Notes: generated from the letters alone by a model not told the origin. DNA of 37,466 nucleotides from Novosphingobium endophyticum (GCF_014640675.1 NZ_BMHK01000033.1:1-37466), one strand, 5' to 3'; shown: positions 16,225 through 26,500, counted from the first letter of the stretch. Program-made: numbers and translations.

Positions 16225-17670
16225 TCAAGGCCCAATATCACTGTCCGAAGTCCGCAGCCGGTAGGCTTGACGTGGTGGAAAGCCGAGAGCGGTCGCGACG
16301 CGGTCGTTCCAGCCGTACGGATCTGACCGTATCGCCGGCTCGCCGTCCTCGCCAAAGATCACCGTCTGATAGATGAGCCTGACAGGGATCTCGCGCGGCA
16401 GCTTGACGAAGGTTTCCTTGCCGGTCGCACGAGCGCGTCGCCACTCTTCGAGAACGCCTTCGTCACGCGCGAGCATTTCGGCGAAGCCCAGCGCATCCTC
16501 CACTCGCACGCAGCCATGACTGCGCTGCCGCTGGACTTCCTGGAACAGGTGTTTGGCGGGCGTGTCGTGGAGGTAGATCCGATGCTCGTTTTTCATGTCG
16601 AACTTGACCAGACCCAGCGAATTTTCCGGTCCGGGCTGTTGAACGATCCAGCCGTCCTTCCACGCCATGTTATTGCGGCGCAGGTAGACGCCGCCTTTGC
16701 CCGCGATCTCCTTTCTCTCGATCGAGCGCGGGACGGTCCACGTCGGATTGGCGACAAGTCTGTAGATCGGCGATCTCAGTTGCGGTGTCTCGTTCTCCGG
16801 CTCGCCGACCACGACCTTGCGGCTGTCGGCGACCTTTCCGTCACGCCAGTAGATCAGCCGCCCGGAGGCGATGTTGACGTCAATGCGCGTGGGCGGCGCC
16901 TTGCGATCGAGCCAGCGCATGCGCTCCATTGCAACCGCCATGGCCCGCGCGCGATCGGCGTCGGACAGGTTGAGGACTTCCAGGGCATCGCTGCCGATCA
17001 GGCCGTCGGGCTTGATCCCGTAATCGGCCTGCATGCGCTGGGCCGCCCGGACCATCGCCGGGTTGTAGCGCTCGCCTTGCGCCGCGGTGCGATCGAGATA
17101 GCCAGACGCGACAAGCTGACGCGCAATCGCGGGAATGCGCGCGTCAGTGGTGCCGGGCTGCAGGGGCTCGCTCTTGTCGGGGATTGTAGGAGCCGGCGCG
17201 CCATCCTTTCTACGAAGCGCAAGATAGGCCTTGGAAAGGCTGCGATACTCTTGGTTCTGCGGTGCCAGACTGTCGATCCAGCCCCCGACTTTTCCAGCCT
17301 CCAGCGCTGTGGCAAGTCCGCGCAGCAAGTCGGGCTTCGGGCGAGGGACCGTGTAGACGTCGTAAAGCTTCGCAGGATCAGATGCACCGCGCGCCAATGC
17401 CGAGGCATAGCGCAGCGCACTTTGCGTCAGCGCCTGATCGCCTTCCACGCTGCCGGGCCGGCCTCCCACCGCGAACCGCATACGATCAAGGCCATGTAGG
17501 GCTCGCCGGTCGATGGCTTCGCGCAGCTGCCGCACGGCCGTATCGTCCCAGTGCAGCTGATCGATACTGGCCGGAGCCTCCGCCTTATCACGATATCCGG
17601 AAAGAAAATCGCATCCGGCAAGCGTGACTGTCATGGCCAGTAGCGAGGAAGCGATCACACCCTTGCGCAC
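16225..17670 (-). CDS. L,D-transpeptidase lipoprotein, YcbB/LdtD-like
   Basis: A 481-residue murein L,D-transpeptidase that would form 3-3 cross-links in peptidoglycan in the periplasm. The N-terminus has a lipobox (VTLAGC, Cys20). A peptidoglycan-binding-like domain lies around 175-235 (YNPAMVRAAQRMQADYGIKPDGLIG). The YkuD catalytic domain follows, with HDTPAKHLF and the active-site motif SHGCVRV (Cys387). The order (scaffold, PG-binding, YkuD) and the length match YcbB-type enzymes. I chose GTG 17668-17670 as start because AAGGAG stands six bases upstream. The open frame reaches 17700 through a TTG. It lies 94 bases downstream of another L,D-transpeptidase gene on the same strand, so the two may be co-transcribed. 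Confidence 0.9.
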   Translation of the reverse strand: MRKGVIASSLLAMTVTLAGCDFLSGYRDKAEAPASIDQLHWDDTAVRQLREAIDRRALHGLDRMRFAVGGRPGSVEGDQALTQSALRYASALARGASDPAKLYDVYTVPRPKPDLLRGLATALEAGKVGGWIDSLAPQNQEYRSLSKAYLALRRKDGAPAPTIPDKSEPLQPGTTDARIPAIARQLVASGYLDRTAAQGERYNPAMVRAAQRMQADYGIKPDGLIGSDALEVLNLSDADRARAMAVAMERMRWLDRKAPPTRIDVNIASGRLIYWRDGKVADSRKVVVGEPENETPQLRSPIYRLVANPTWTVPRSIERKEIAGKGGVYLRRNNMAWKDGWIVQQPGPENSLGLVKFDMKNEHRIYLHDTPAKHLFQEVQRQRSHGCVRVEDALGFAEMLARDEGVLEEWRRARATGKETFVKLPREIPVRLIYQTVIFGEDGEPAIRSDPYGWNDRVATALGFPPRQAYRLRTSDSDIGP

Positions 17671-17764
17671 ACGGATCTCCTTGAAATACCCGTGTGACAA
17701 CGGAAGGGAGCGCCCAAGGTTTCAAGGCACCCGGACGACTTCCGGCGCCGAACGCAGCGCCAGT

Positions 17765-18442
17765 CTATGCTCGCGCGGCGAAGATCATCCTGCCCTTGCC
17801 GAGGAATCCGAATACGTCGTCGAGCTTGTTTTCACCCACGGCGAAGCAGCCCTGGCTGCGGCCCAGCTTGCCATGCGCCGCGACCATACCGTCGTTTGCA
17901 TACCATGCACCATGGACGACGATGGCCCGGTCCAGGGCATTGTTGTTCGTCGGGTCAAGCCCGAGCAGGCGCTGCGATCGGCCGTGCTTGCCGACGTAAT
18001 AGTCGTCGGTCAGAAATGCGCCCTCGCTCGAGGCGTTGGAGCCGAAAACGTTCGAGAAGCGCTCAAGGTAACCGGTGTGCCCTGGGTCCGAGCCGGAGCC
18101 GTGCGCCACGAGAAGCCTGGAAGCCTTGCCGCTGACGACGTCGAGGAAGTGCAGCCTGGCTTCGGAAGACGGAGCCGTGAAGTCGACGATGGCGATACGA
18201 TCGCGCGCCTTGATCGTCTTGGAGTGCTCGTCGAGCGCGGCCAGCGCCCTTCGCAGGAGCTTGGGATCGACGGCGAAGGGCGACACCTCCGGCTTGCCAT
18301 GCGGTGTGGCCGGTAGCAATGCAGGTGGAGCCGGCGGCGTCGGAAACGGCTTCGACGTGGACCGGGTAAGGGCGCCCACGGCAATGGCAGCGCCTGAACT
18401 CATCAGGGCGCGCCTGCTGAATCGGAACGGCAAATCGGCCAT
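17765..18442 (-). CDS. YkuD_2-type L,D-transpeptidase-like protein, Tat exported
   Basis: A 225-residue exported protein with a twin-arginine signal (FSRRALMSSGAAIAVGAL, residues 8-25) and a proline-rich linker. Its catalytic domain is of the second YkuD group, with AIVVHGAWYAND (His177) and GRSQGCFAV (Cys199). Members of this group are annotated as murein L,D-transpeptidase catalytic domain proteins, though few have been assayed. The Cys/His pair is intact. It precedes the larger YcbB-like gene by 94 bases on the same strand, giving a pair of peptidoglycan-modifying enzymes with different export routes (Tat here, lipoprotein there). The ATG start leaves the Tat motif at the expected distance. 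Confidence 0.87.
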   Translation of the reverse strand: MADLPFRFSRRALMSSGAAIAVGALTRSTSKPFPTPPAPPALLPATPHGKPEVSPFAVDPKLLRRALAALDEHSKTIKARDRIAIVDFTAPSSEARLHFLDVVSGKASRLLVAHGSGSDPGHTGYLERFSNVFGSNASSEGAFLTDDYYVGKHGRSQRLLGLDPTNNNALDRAIVVHGAWYANDGMVAAHGKLGRSQGCFAVGENKLDDVFGFLGKGRMIFAARA

Positions 18443-18853
18443 GACCCACAGTTATTTGGGGTCATGTGGCCGCATTTAAAGAGGTTGCCAGCTGATGCCG
18501 GCGTACGCTTCCATATAAATTGGTCGCGAAAATCACATTCTCTTGTGACTCTAGATGGATAGCATCCTGTGGATGAGGGAAATCGGATGGCGCGGACAAA
18601 AATAGCGAAATTGGATTTGTATAGCCTCCAGGTGGCCATCTTCCTCGGCCGAGATCGTTACACTCGACGCATGGGGGGTTCTCAACGTAATCGAACAACG
18701 CGATTGTGAGGAAGCCGGCGTGCTGCAGGACGGGCGCTGCTGGATAGAATGCCGGCCTGAAGCCATCCGGGATTGCCGCAACTCGAAGCGAACCCGCTCG
18801 TTTGTTTCGCCGACCCATTGAGCCGGCCGGAACCCGCCTGAAAGGACACCGAG
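18443..18853. other. Divergent gap with no recognised gene
   Basis: This 411-base region lies between the minus-strand L,D-transpeptidase and the plus-strand PLP enzyme and should hold both promoters. A plus-strand frame over roughly 18640-18820 stays open but lacks a start codon, and a minus-strand frame (18462-18818) shows no motif. It may be decayed coding sequence, perhaps a regulator, but nothing can be assigned. Confidence 0.4.
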
Positions 18854-20137
18854 ATGACCGCGCCCCGCAAAAGCAAGACGACCATCGGCAAACACAAGCT
18901 CCATCCGGACACGCTGATGCTGAATTTCGGCTATGACCCGTTTCTCTCGGAAGGCGCGGTCAAGCCGCCGGTCTTTCTGACGTCGACATTCGTTTTCCCG
19001 ACGGCTGAGGAAGGGCGCGATTTCTTCGATTATGTCGCGGGTCGCAGGGAGCCGCCGCCGGGACAGGGAAGAGGCCTCGTCTACTCGCGTTTCAATCATC
19101 CAAACGGCGAGATCGTGGAGGACCGGCTGGCGGTATACGAAGGTGCGGAAGCCGGCGTGGTCTTCTCCTCCGGAATGGGCGCGATCACGACGACGGTGCT
19201 GGCTTTCGCGAGGCCCGGCGACGTCATCCTTCATTCGCAGCCGCTGTATGGGGGAACGGAGACGCTTCTGGCCCGGACTTTCGCCAACCTGGGTATTGGC
19301 GCGGTCGGCTTTGCCGACGGCCTGGATCAGGAAGAGATCGCCGCGACCGCCGAACGGGCCAAGGCTTTGGGCCGGGTGTCGGTCGCCCTCATCGAGACTC
19401 CGGCAAATCCCACGAACAGCCTCGTCGACATTGCGCTTCTCAGACGTGTCTGCGACGCGATCGGCGAAACGCAGGGGCACCGACCGCTCCTGGTCTGCGA
19501 CAACACGCTCCTCGGTCCCGTCTTCCAGCATCCGCTGGTCCATGGAGCGGACATCTCGCTTTACTCCCTCACAAAATATGTGGGCGGCCATTCCGATCTG
19601 GTCGCCGGTGCGGCGCTGGGGTCGGCATCGCTCATGCGCGAGATCCGGCTTCTGCGCAGCGCCATCGGCACCCAGCTGGATCCGCACAGCTGCTGGATGC
19701 TGAGCCGTTCGCTGGAGACACTGGGACTGCGCATGGAACGGGCGAACGCCAATGCCGCCGCTGCTGCCGCGTTCCTGCAGGCCCACCCGAAGGTGAACCG
19801 CGTGGCCTATCCGCCATTCCATCCCTCGGGCTCGCGTCAGGCGGAGGTCTTCGCCGCCCAGTGCAGCGGAGCCGGATCGACCTTCTCCTTCGATATCGAG
19901 GGTGGCCAGGCGGCTGCCTTCCGCTTCCTGAACGCGCTCCAGATCTTCAAGCTTGCCGTGAGCCTCGGCGGCACGGAGTCGCTCGCAAGCCATCCCGCGA
20001 CCACAACGCATTCGGGCGTGCCTGCCGAGGTTCGAGATCGCATCGGCGTGCGGGAGGCCACCATTAGGGTGTCGATCGGCATTGAACATTCGAGCGACAT
20101 CATTGCGGACCTTGCCCAAGCGCTGGACAGCGCCTGA
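18854..20137 (+). CDS. Cys/Met metabolism PLP-dependent enzyme
   Basis: A 427-residue PLP enzyme of the cystathionine gamma-synthase / methionine gamma-lyase family, acting in sulfur amino acid metabolism in the cytoplasm. Visible motifs are YSRFNHPNGEIVEDRLA, VVFSSGMGAITTTVLAF (PLP phosphate-binding), HSQPLYGGTETLL, ETPANPTNSLVDI, VCDNTLL (Asp216, ring nitrogen) and SLYSLTKYVGGHSD with the Schiff-base Lys241. SLGGTESLASHPATTTHSGV near 375-395 is the usual substrate-carboxylate region. It is longer than typical MetB owing to an N-terminal lead and an insert (REPPPGQGRG). Whether it is a synthase or a lyase cannot be decided. GAAAGGAC upstream supports the start. The next gene, trhO, follows closely. 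Confidence 0.9.
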   Translation: MTAPRKSKTTIGKHKLHPDTLMLNFGYDPFLSEGAVKPPVFLTSTFVFPTAEEGRDFFDYVAGRREPPPGQGRGLVYSRFNHPNGEIVEDRLAVYEGAEAGVVFSSGMGAITTTVLAFARPGDVILHSQPLYGGTETLLARTFANLGIGAVGFADGLDQEEIAATAERAKALGRVSVALIETPANPTNSLVDIALLRRVCDAIGETQGHRPLLVCDNTLLGPVFQHPLVHGADISLYSLTKYVGGHSDLVAGAALGSASLMREIRLLRSAIGTQLDPHSCWMLSRSLETLGLRMERANANAAAAAAFLQAHPKVNRVAYPPFHPSGSRQAEVFAAQCSGAGSTFSFDIEGGQAAAFRFLNALQIFKLAVSLGGTESLASHPATTTHSGVPAEVRDRIGVREATIRVSIGIEHSSDIIADLAQALDSA

Positions 20138-20254
20138 ACGATGAGCCCGTTTCAACATGGAGCGCTCGCTGTCGGCGCTCGCCTTACGCGCTATTACCCC
20201 GGAACCGAAACGACCTTGCTGACGCCCCTGCGGCTTGACGCTATGGCGCGTGGC

Positions 20255-21232
20255 ATGAACACTTGTCGCCACGAATTCCATGAGCCCTTGCTGGTCGCGG
20301 CCTTGTACCGTTTCACCCGCTTCGAGGATTGCGCGGGCCTGCGCGCGCTACTTGAGCGCCTATGCCGTGAACAAGGCGTTCGCGGCACGCTGCTGGTCGC
20401 CGCCGAAGGCATCAACGGCACGATTGCCGGGACACGTGAGGGCATCACCAGAGTGCTCGAGCATATCCGCACCCTGCCGGACTGCGCTGACCTCGATGTC
20501 AAACTATCGAGCGCATCCGCCATGCCGTTCCACCGCATGAAGGTCCGTCTGAAACGAGAGATCGTCACGATGGGCGAGCCCGACATCGATCCTCGGACGA
20601 ACGCCGGAACATACGTCGAACCCGAGGAGTGGAACGCGTTGATCTCCGACCCTGACACCATCGTCATCGACACACGCAATGACTATGAAGTTGCGGTGGG
20701 CTCGTTCGAGGGCGCGGTCGACCCGAAGATGGCCAGCTTCCGCGATTTTCCCGAGTGGTTCCGCCGCGAACGCAAGCGGCTTCTGGGCTCGGGCAAGTCA
20801 CCAAAAGTCGCGATGTTCTGCACCGGCGGCATCCGTTGCGAGAAGTCCACGGCCTTCCTCAAGCAGGAGGGTATCGAGGACGTCTTCCACCTCAGGGGCG
20901 GCATCCTCAAGTACCTGGAGGCGGTGCCGGAGGAACGGAGTCTTTGGCGCGGCGAATGCTTCGTGTTCGATCAGCGGGTGACGCTCGGCCACGGTCTCGC
21001 TGAGGGTACCCATACGCTTTGCCACGCCTGCCGCCGCCCGGTCAGCGCGGACGGCTGCGATTCGTCACTCTATGAAGCGGGCGTGAGTTGCCCCGCGTGC
21101 CATGCCGAGCGGAGCGAAGAGCAGCGCGCGTCCTACCGCGAACGTCACCGCCAAGAGATGTTCGCCGCCGTACAAGGCCGCGCTCACGTCGGCATGGTGC
21201 GGACCGAGCGGACTGATGACCGTGCCGACTGA
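20255..21232 (+). CDS. trhO: tRNA uridine(34) hydroxylase TrhO, rhodanese-like
   Basis: A 325-residue protein of the YceA/TrhO family, which uses oxygen to make 5-hydroxyuridine at the tRNA wobble position. The N-terminal acylphosphatase-like part has LVAALYRFTRF and GTLLVAAEGINGTIAGT. The rhodanese domain has DTRNDYEVAVGSFEGA and the active-site loop FCTGGIRCEKS (Cys189 in this numbering). The tail has CHACRRPV and CPAC, a possible metal site as in the family. The frame opens at 20141, but residues before the ATG at 20255 show no family likeness. An ATG at 20243 is the alternative. Its 3' end overlaps the GST gene by 17 bases, indicating a joint transcript. It is read in the same direction as the PLP enzyme. 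Confidence 0.9.
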   Translation: MNTCRHEFHEPLLVAALYRFTRFEDCAGLRALLERLCREQGVRGTLLVAAEGINGTIAGTREGITRVLEHIRTLPDCADLDVKLSSASAMPFHRMKVRLKREIVTMGEPDIDPRTNAGTYVEPEEWNALISDPDTIVIDTRNDYEVAVGSFEGAVDPKMASFRDFPEWFRRERKRLLGSGKSPKVAMFCTGGIRCEKSTAFLKQEGIEDVFHLRGGILKYLEAVPEERSLWRGECFVFDQRVTLGHGLAEGTHTLCHACRRPVSADGCDSSLYEAGVSCPACHAERSEEQRASYRERHRQEMFAAVQGRAHVGMVRTERTDDRAD

Positions 21233-21872
21233 TCCTGTCCTCTACAGTTTCCGCCGCTGCCCCTACGCGATGCGGGCGCGGCTGGCGTTGGCGGTCAGCG
21301 GTACGCGCTGCGAACTGCGCGAAATCAAGCTTTCGGCAAAACCCCAGAGCTTGCTTGCCGCCTCGCCGAAGGGCACTGTGCCCGTGCTCATCCTACCAGA
21401 CGGCGAAGTCATCGACGAGAGCATCGACATCATGCGCTGGGCCCTCGTGAACCGGGACCCCGAAGACTGGCTGGCACGCGACGACGCGGCACTGATCGCT
21501 GCGAACGACGGACCATTCAAGCATGAACTCGACCGCTACAAGTATCCCGAGCGGTACGGCGCGGATGCGTTTGCGCATCGCGCGCGAGGCCTGGCGTTCG
21601 TGCATGAGCTCGACAACCGGCTGGCCGATGCAGGCCAGCTTTGCGGACCTGCGCGCGGACTGGCGGATGCTGCGATCATGCCTTTCGTGCGGCAGTTCGC
21701 GGCCGTAGACAGGGAATGGTTCGACACTCAGCCACTACCGCATCTCAAGGCCTGGCTGGCCAATCACCTCGCATCGGACTTGTTCTCCGCGATCATGGTG
21801 CGCACGTCGCCCTGGTCGCCTGGTGATCCTCCGATTGTTTTAGAGTTGCCTCAGGGCATTCCCAGCCAGTAG
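21216..21872 (+). CDS. Glutathione S-transferase-like protein
   Basis: A 218-residue protein with a thioredoxin-fold GST N-terminal domain: VLYSFRRCPYAMRARLAL, where Cys15 could be the catalytic Cys of an omega/beta-like GST or a glutaredoxin-like site. KGTVPVLILPDGEVIDESIDIMRW supplies the conserved cis-Pro and glutathione-binding Glu-Ser. A helical C-terminal domain follows. It would act in the cytoplasm on glutathione conjugates or mixed disulfides. The ATG at 21216 is inside the end of trhO (17-base overlap), implying translational coupling. The frame is open further upstream as a shadow. The coupling suggests a link between thiol redox state and the tRNA-modifying protein, but this is inference. 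Confidence 0.87.
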   Translation: MTVPTDPVLYSFRRCPYAMRARLALAVSGTRCELREIKLSAKPQSLLAASPKGTVPVLILPDGEVIDESIDIMRWALVNRDPEDWLARDDAALIAANDGPFKHELDRYKYPERYGADAFAHRARGLAFVHELDNRLADAGQLCGPARGLADAAIMPFVRQFAAVDREWFDTQPLPHLKAWLANHLASDLFSAIMVRTSPWSPGDPPIVLELPQGIPSQ

Positions 21873-21892
21873 CGCTCGAACGAGGGATCCGA

Positions 21893-23206
21893 TTAAATGG
21901 CCGGCAGCTTTCGCCGCCAGGACGCATCCGCCCGCAAAAGCCGGCCAAGATCGCGGCGCGCCCACATGTTCAAAAGCGAGATGGTGATTTTCAGCTGCAC
22001 GCGCGCGGTTTCATTCGCCGTGAAGATCGGATCGTAGCGGTCGGCGGCGACCCCCGGATCTGGCACTTCGCGCAGGATGGCCGGCGGGGCGGTCGTCATG
22101 TGCAGGGCCGACATCATCACATGCAATTCCAGATGCTGGGCGAGCTCGCGTCGATCGAGAATTGGTGCCCCCGCGCGGGCATATTCGTCGACGAAGAGAT
22201 CAAGCAATTCGTCAAGATGCCGATCATGCGTTTCGGGCTCCGCCGCGCCTATGCAGCCCCAGATCGATGAGGCCACGGACATCTGCCCGACGCTGCCCCA
22301 ATCGATCAGTCCGGACCGGAGCGCGCCGTCCGGTTCTCGCCAGAACCAGGCATTGTCGACGTTCGCGTTCATGTGACAGAGCGCGATCATGTCAGGCCGC
22401 GAATAGAGGAACCGCCAGATGTCCTCCTGCAGTTCGACCGCCGACAGTGCGTCGGCGCATAAGCCGTCGAGGAATGTACGATCGGCGATGTGCGCCGGCA
22501 CCAGATGCGGATATTGCAGAATGAAATGCCCCAGGCGGTTGATCCTTTTGGCGAGCAGCGGCGCCTCTAAACGCGCGCGGCGTGCGATCAGCATGTCCGG
22601 ATCGACTGGAAAATCACGCTCCACCGCGTTGCCGAGCCGGCCTGACTTGTGTGCGCCCGACAGCCGCGCCAGATTGGAGATCAGCGCGCGGTAATGCGCG
22701 AGCGGCTCGGGCAGAATCTGGTCCATGCATTTTGCATGATGCGGCTCGATCGCGCCCTGGCCGTAGGGAATGCGTTCGGTGATGATGACGCCGGTGAGCG
22801 CGTCCTGCTGGATGTCGGCATAGAAGCATTTCGGCACGGGGACCGGAAAATCCGGATCGCGCGACAAATGCGCGAGCCGCACTTCCGGGGGCATGTGATA
22901 GCGGCCGCCATCGCGCACCTTGTCCCGGAAGTTGCGCGAGAATTTCACGAACAGATCGCGCGATAAGCCCGGCGCGTCGCGTTCATAAGCGACCGAAAGC
23001 AGCACTTTGACGCCGGTGCCGCCCAGCGTCCATTCGTCGAAGCCGGTAATGTTCGTGACGCTGTTGTCCTCCCCGAGCACGCCGCTTGCGCGGAAGGCGC
23101 GCGTCAGAAATTCGGGTCCACCGGATTGCAGCGCTTCAGGATGCGCGGGAAAGTCGAGTCCGAATATATCGCCCCGCGCCCAATCTATGATCGCCGTCTC
23201 TGTCAT
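21893..23206 (-). CDS. APH/choline-kinase-fold protein, catalytic Asp replaced
   Basis: A 437-residue protein of the aminoglycoside-phosphotransferase-like fold. The C-terminal lobe has ALCHMNANVDNAWFWR (277-290) followed by GLIDWGSVGQMS (Asp302). In active members the first motif is HxDxxxxN. Here it reads His278-x-Asn280 with Asn285, so the catalytic base Asp is Asn while the metal-binding Asp302 is kept. An AAC codon encodes Asn280, one base from GAC. The protein could be a pseudokinase or a divergent family with a different base. No antibiotic-resistance role should be assumed, as related proteins act on many small molecules. It stands alone, convergent with the GST gene (20-base gap), and no clear ribosome site precedes the ATG. 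Confidence 0.75.
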   Translation of the reverse strand: MTETAIIDWARGDIFGLDFPAHPEALQSGGPEFLTRAFRASGVLGEDNSVTNITGFDEWTLGGTGVKVLLSVAYERDAPGLSRDLFVKFSRNFRDKVRDGGRYHMPPEVRLAHLSRDPDFPVPVPKCFYADIQQDALTGVIITERIPYGQGAIEPHHAKCMDQILPEPLAHYRALISNLARLSGAHKSGRLGNAVERDFPVDPDMLIARRARLEAPLLAKRINRLGHFILQYPHLVPAHIADRTFLDGLCADALSAVELQEDIWRFLYSRPDMIALCHMNANVDNAWFWREPDGALRSGLIDWGSVGQMSVASSIWGCIGAAEPETHDRHLDELLDLFVDEYARAGAPILDRRELAQHLELHVMMSALHMTTAPPAILREVPDPGVAADRYDPIFTANETARVQLKITISLLNMWARRDLGRLLRADASWRRKLPAI

Positions 23207-23501
23207 AAGGCAGCGCTAGCGCGGGATATGCCGGGTGCGCAATGGATCGTTTCCCGGTCGCGCCCAACGAACTCGAGGTTCATGTGCGGGGCCGCTTCGT
23301 TCACGTCGGAGCGTGACATTGGTGTCGGACCCTCAGCCGAGCATTTGGCGGATTCTTTCGAAGCAATTGAACAAAGGACAGGCTTCGGAAGCGGAGCACT
23401 GAAATGCGAACGACAGGGATTCGGCGAACCGTTTCGAACGCGGAGTTTCTCAGCACCTGTCCGGGGCAACCTTCATGCGACAGCGCGGAATACGTTTCGG
23501 A

Positions 23502-26500
23502 TCAGCTGACAGCCATCTGTGCCAACGTCACGTAATCGACTTTGCCCGTCCCAAGTACCGGCAGTGCATCGACCGAGCGGATCTCGCGGGGAAGCATCAG
23601 CTCCGTGACGCCATTGGCCTTGCCCCATTGCTGGAGCGCTTTCGGGTCAGCGTTTCTGATGGTCGTGAACAGTACCAGTTGCTCGCCCTTCTTCGGGTCA
23701 GGGCGGGTGACCACGGCATGTTCCGCGCTCGGCCAGACGGCGGAGGCATAACCTTCCACTGCCGGGAGCGACACCATTTCGCCGCCGATCTTGGCGAAAC
23801 GCTTGGCGCGTCCGCGGATCGTGACGAAACCCGTTTCGTCGAAAGTGACGATATCGCCGGTGTCATGCCAGCCGTCATCGGGCGGTTGCAACTCGCCTGG
23901 CTGGCCGGCAAGCATGTAGCCCGCCATGACGTTCGGCCCGCGAATGTAGAGCCGTCCGCCTTCCTCGATGCCCGGCACGTCCTCAAGCCGCGCCTCTATC
24001 GCGGGCAGCAGGCGGCCGACAGTGCCGGCCCTATAATGCATCGGGGTGTTCACCGCGATCACCGGAGCCGCTTCGGTCGCGCCATATCCTTCAAGAATGC
24101 GCAGGCCGAACTTCTCGGCATAAGTCCGGCGGGTCTCTTCGCGCACGCGCTCCGCGCCGGCGAAAATGTAGCGCAGCGAATAGAAGTCATAGGTATGTGC
24201 CATCCGCGCATAGCCGGACAGGAAGGTGTCCGTGCCGAACATGATCGTCGCGTTGGCGTCATAGGCGAGCGCGGGCACAATGCGGTAGTGCAGCGGACTG
24301 GGATAGAAAACGGTGCGGATGCCATTCAGCAGCGGCAGCAGCGTGCCTCCGGTCAGGCCAAAACTGTGGAACACTGGCAGTGCATTCAGCACGACGTCGC
24401 TGGAGTTGAAATCGATCCGCGCCGCCAGTTGCGCGCAGTTGGCCAGCAGGTTGCGATGCGTCAGCACGACGCCCTTGGGCGTTCCTTCCGATCCGCTGGT
24501 GAAGAGAATCACTGCCGGGGCCGAGGGCGATACGCGCAAGCGGCGATGGCGGGCTGCGGCGCGGAAAGAGGTAAGCGCCGCCCACAACTTTTCGACCATG
24601 CTGATGCCGGCGCCGATGTCCTCCAGGTAGAGCACGCGCAAACCGTCAGCCTCGAGCGCGCCCACGAGATCGCCAAGCTTCGCCTGTTCGACGAAAGCGC
24701 GCGCGGTTACCACGGTGCGGATCCGGGCAGTCGAGCATGCCGAACGCATATTGGCGGGCCCGACGGTGAAATTGAGCATCCCCGGCACGCGCCCCACCGA
24801 CTGAAGTGCGAAGAACGCGACCGCCACGCCTGCAACATTGGGCAGCAGCAGACCTACGGCCTCGCCCGGTTCGGTCCCTTTCGTCAGCCGTTTGCCAAGC
24901 AGGCCGGCGGCGGTGATCAGGCGGCCGTAGCTCAGCGGGTCACGCTTCACGTCCTCCACGACGAGGGCCTTGCCGCCGTGCAGCGCTCGCGCATCACAGA
25001 GCGCATCGAACAGAGTGCGGTCGATGTCCGACGTATCGAAGATCATCCGGCTCATTTCGTCGTAGAGCCGGCGCCCGGCCACGGCGCGGCGTTCGCGCGC
25101 GCTCATCTCGCCATCGATCGCGAAGCGACGGGGTGACAGGACAGTGAGCGTGATCTTGGGAAACCAGCGCCGCCGCACTTTGCCTTTCGTGCGCGAAAAT
25201 GGCGTGTACTGCGGACCATCGAGCCGCACCGGAATGATCGGCGCATCGGCTTTGTCGGCGACCATGCCGGGGCCGTCGAACACTTTCATCAGCGCGCCGG
25301 TCACAGTGATGCGGCCTTCCGGGAAGATCACCAGAGTGCGGCCTTCCCGCACGGCCCTGACCATGGCCTTGGCTGCCATCGGATTGGTGGGATCGACGGG
25401 GAAAGCACGGAACAGGCCAAGGAATGGCTTCACCCACCAGGCCTTGGCGATGTGTGTGTTTACGGCGAAAGTCGGCTTGCCGGGAAGGAATGCGCCGAGC
25501 AACACGCCGTCCAGGAAGCTGACGTGGTTGACCACTACTACCGCGCGTTCGCCCGGCCCGGGCATGTTTTCCGCGCCGCGCACCTCGACGCGATAGAGCA
25601 GCTTGAGAGTGGCGCGGATGACCGACTTGAACACCGTGTCGGGCAGCAGCCACACGCTGACCAGCGCTACGGCCAACGTCGCAAAGCCCAAGGTACCTAT
25701 CAGGCCGGGAACATCGGTGCCGCTTGCGAGAAGCGCCGTGATCGCCAGCACCGCCAGCACCGTGACGCCGGCATTGACGATGTTATTGGCCGCGATGATC
25801 TGCGAGCGTTCCTCGGGCCGGCTCCGGACCTGCAGGATCGCGTAGAGCGGCACGATGAACATGCCGCCCGCCATCGCGATCACGCCAAGGTCGATCAGGA
25901 TGCGGGTAGCGCCGGGCGTTGCCAGGAACTGGCCGACGGTCGCGCCGGCGGTACGCACCGAAAAGCCGCTTGTCGAAAGCCACAGGTCGATCAGGCCCCC
26001 CGCCAGTATCAGCGCGGAAATCGGGACATAACGAGCCGAAACCTCGCCGCCGAGCAGCTTGTTCACAGTCAGCGAACCGATGGCGATGGCAACGGAGAAG
26101 ACGACGAGGAACAGCGTGGCCACTTCCTGTCTGGCGGACAGCGTGCCGCTGACCAACGGCGCGAATTCGGAAACCAGCACGGCACCTGCGGCAAAGAACC
26201 AGCTTATGCCCAGGATCGCGAGCCATACGCCCCGCCCATGGCGGGCGGCGCCCAGGATTTCGCGGGTGCCTTTGAAGATGTTCCAGTCCAGATGGTGGTG
26301 GTCCCGCGCAGGGGCCGCTTGCGGTATGAAAAGGCTGGCAAGGTAACCTGCCACGGCAAGGCCCATGGCCGCGAGCCCGGCCTCCCAGGCGGGTATGGCA
26401 CCCGCGAGCAATTGGCCGCCCAGAATGGCCAGAAAGGTTCCGGCCTCGATCAGGCCAGTGCCGCCCATGATCTCGTGTTCACGCAGATGCTGCGGCAGGA

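Noticed and set aside
18590..18820. Possible decayed regulator before the PLP enzyme
   Set aside because: ATG at about 18588 opens KIAKLDLYSLQVA, faintly like a LysR start, and another frame stays open to 18820, but neither has enough likeness or a usable start to call.
18551..20281. 576-residue minus-strand frame opposite the PLP enzyme
   Set aside because: Arg/Glu/Gln-rich without any domain, while the plus strand holds all PLP-enzyme motifs.
21893..23206. Aminoglycoside-resistance gene
   Set aside because: Only the fold matches; the catalytic Asp is replaced and there is no resistance context, so a resistance call is not supported.
23475..25136. 553-residue plus-strand frame opposite the Aas fusion
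   Set aside because: His/Arg/Gln-rich antisense translation with no motif.
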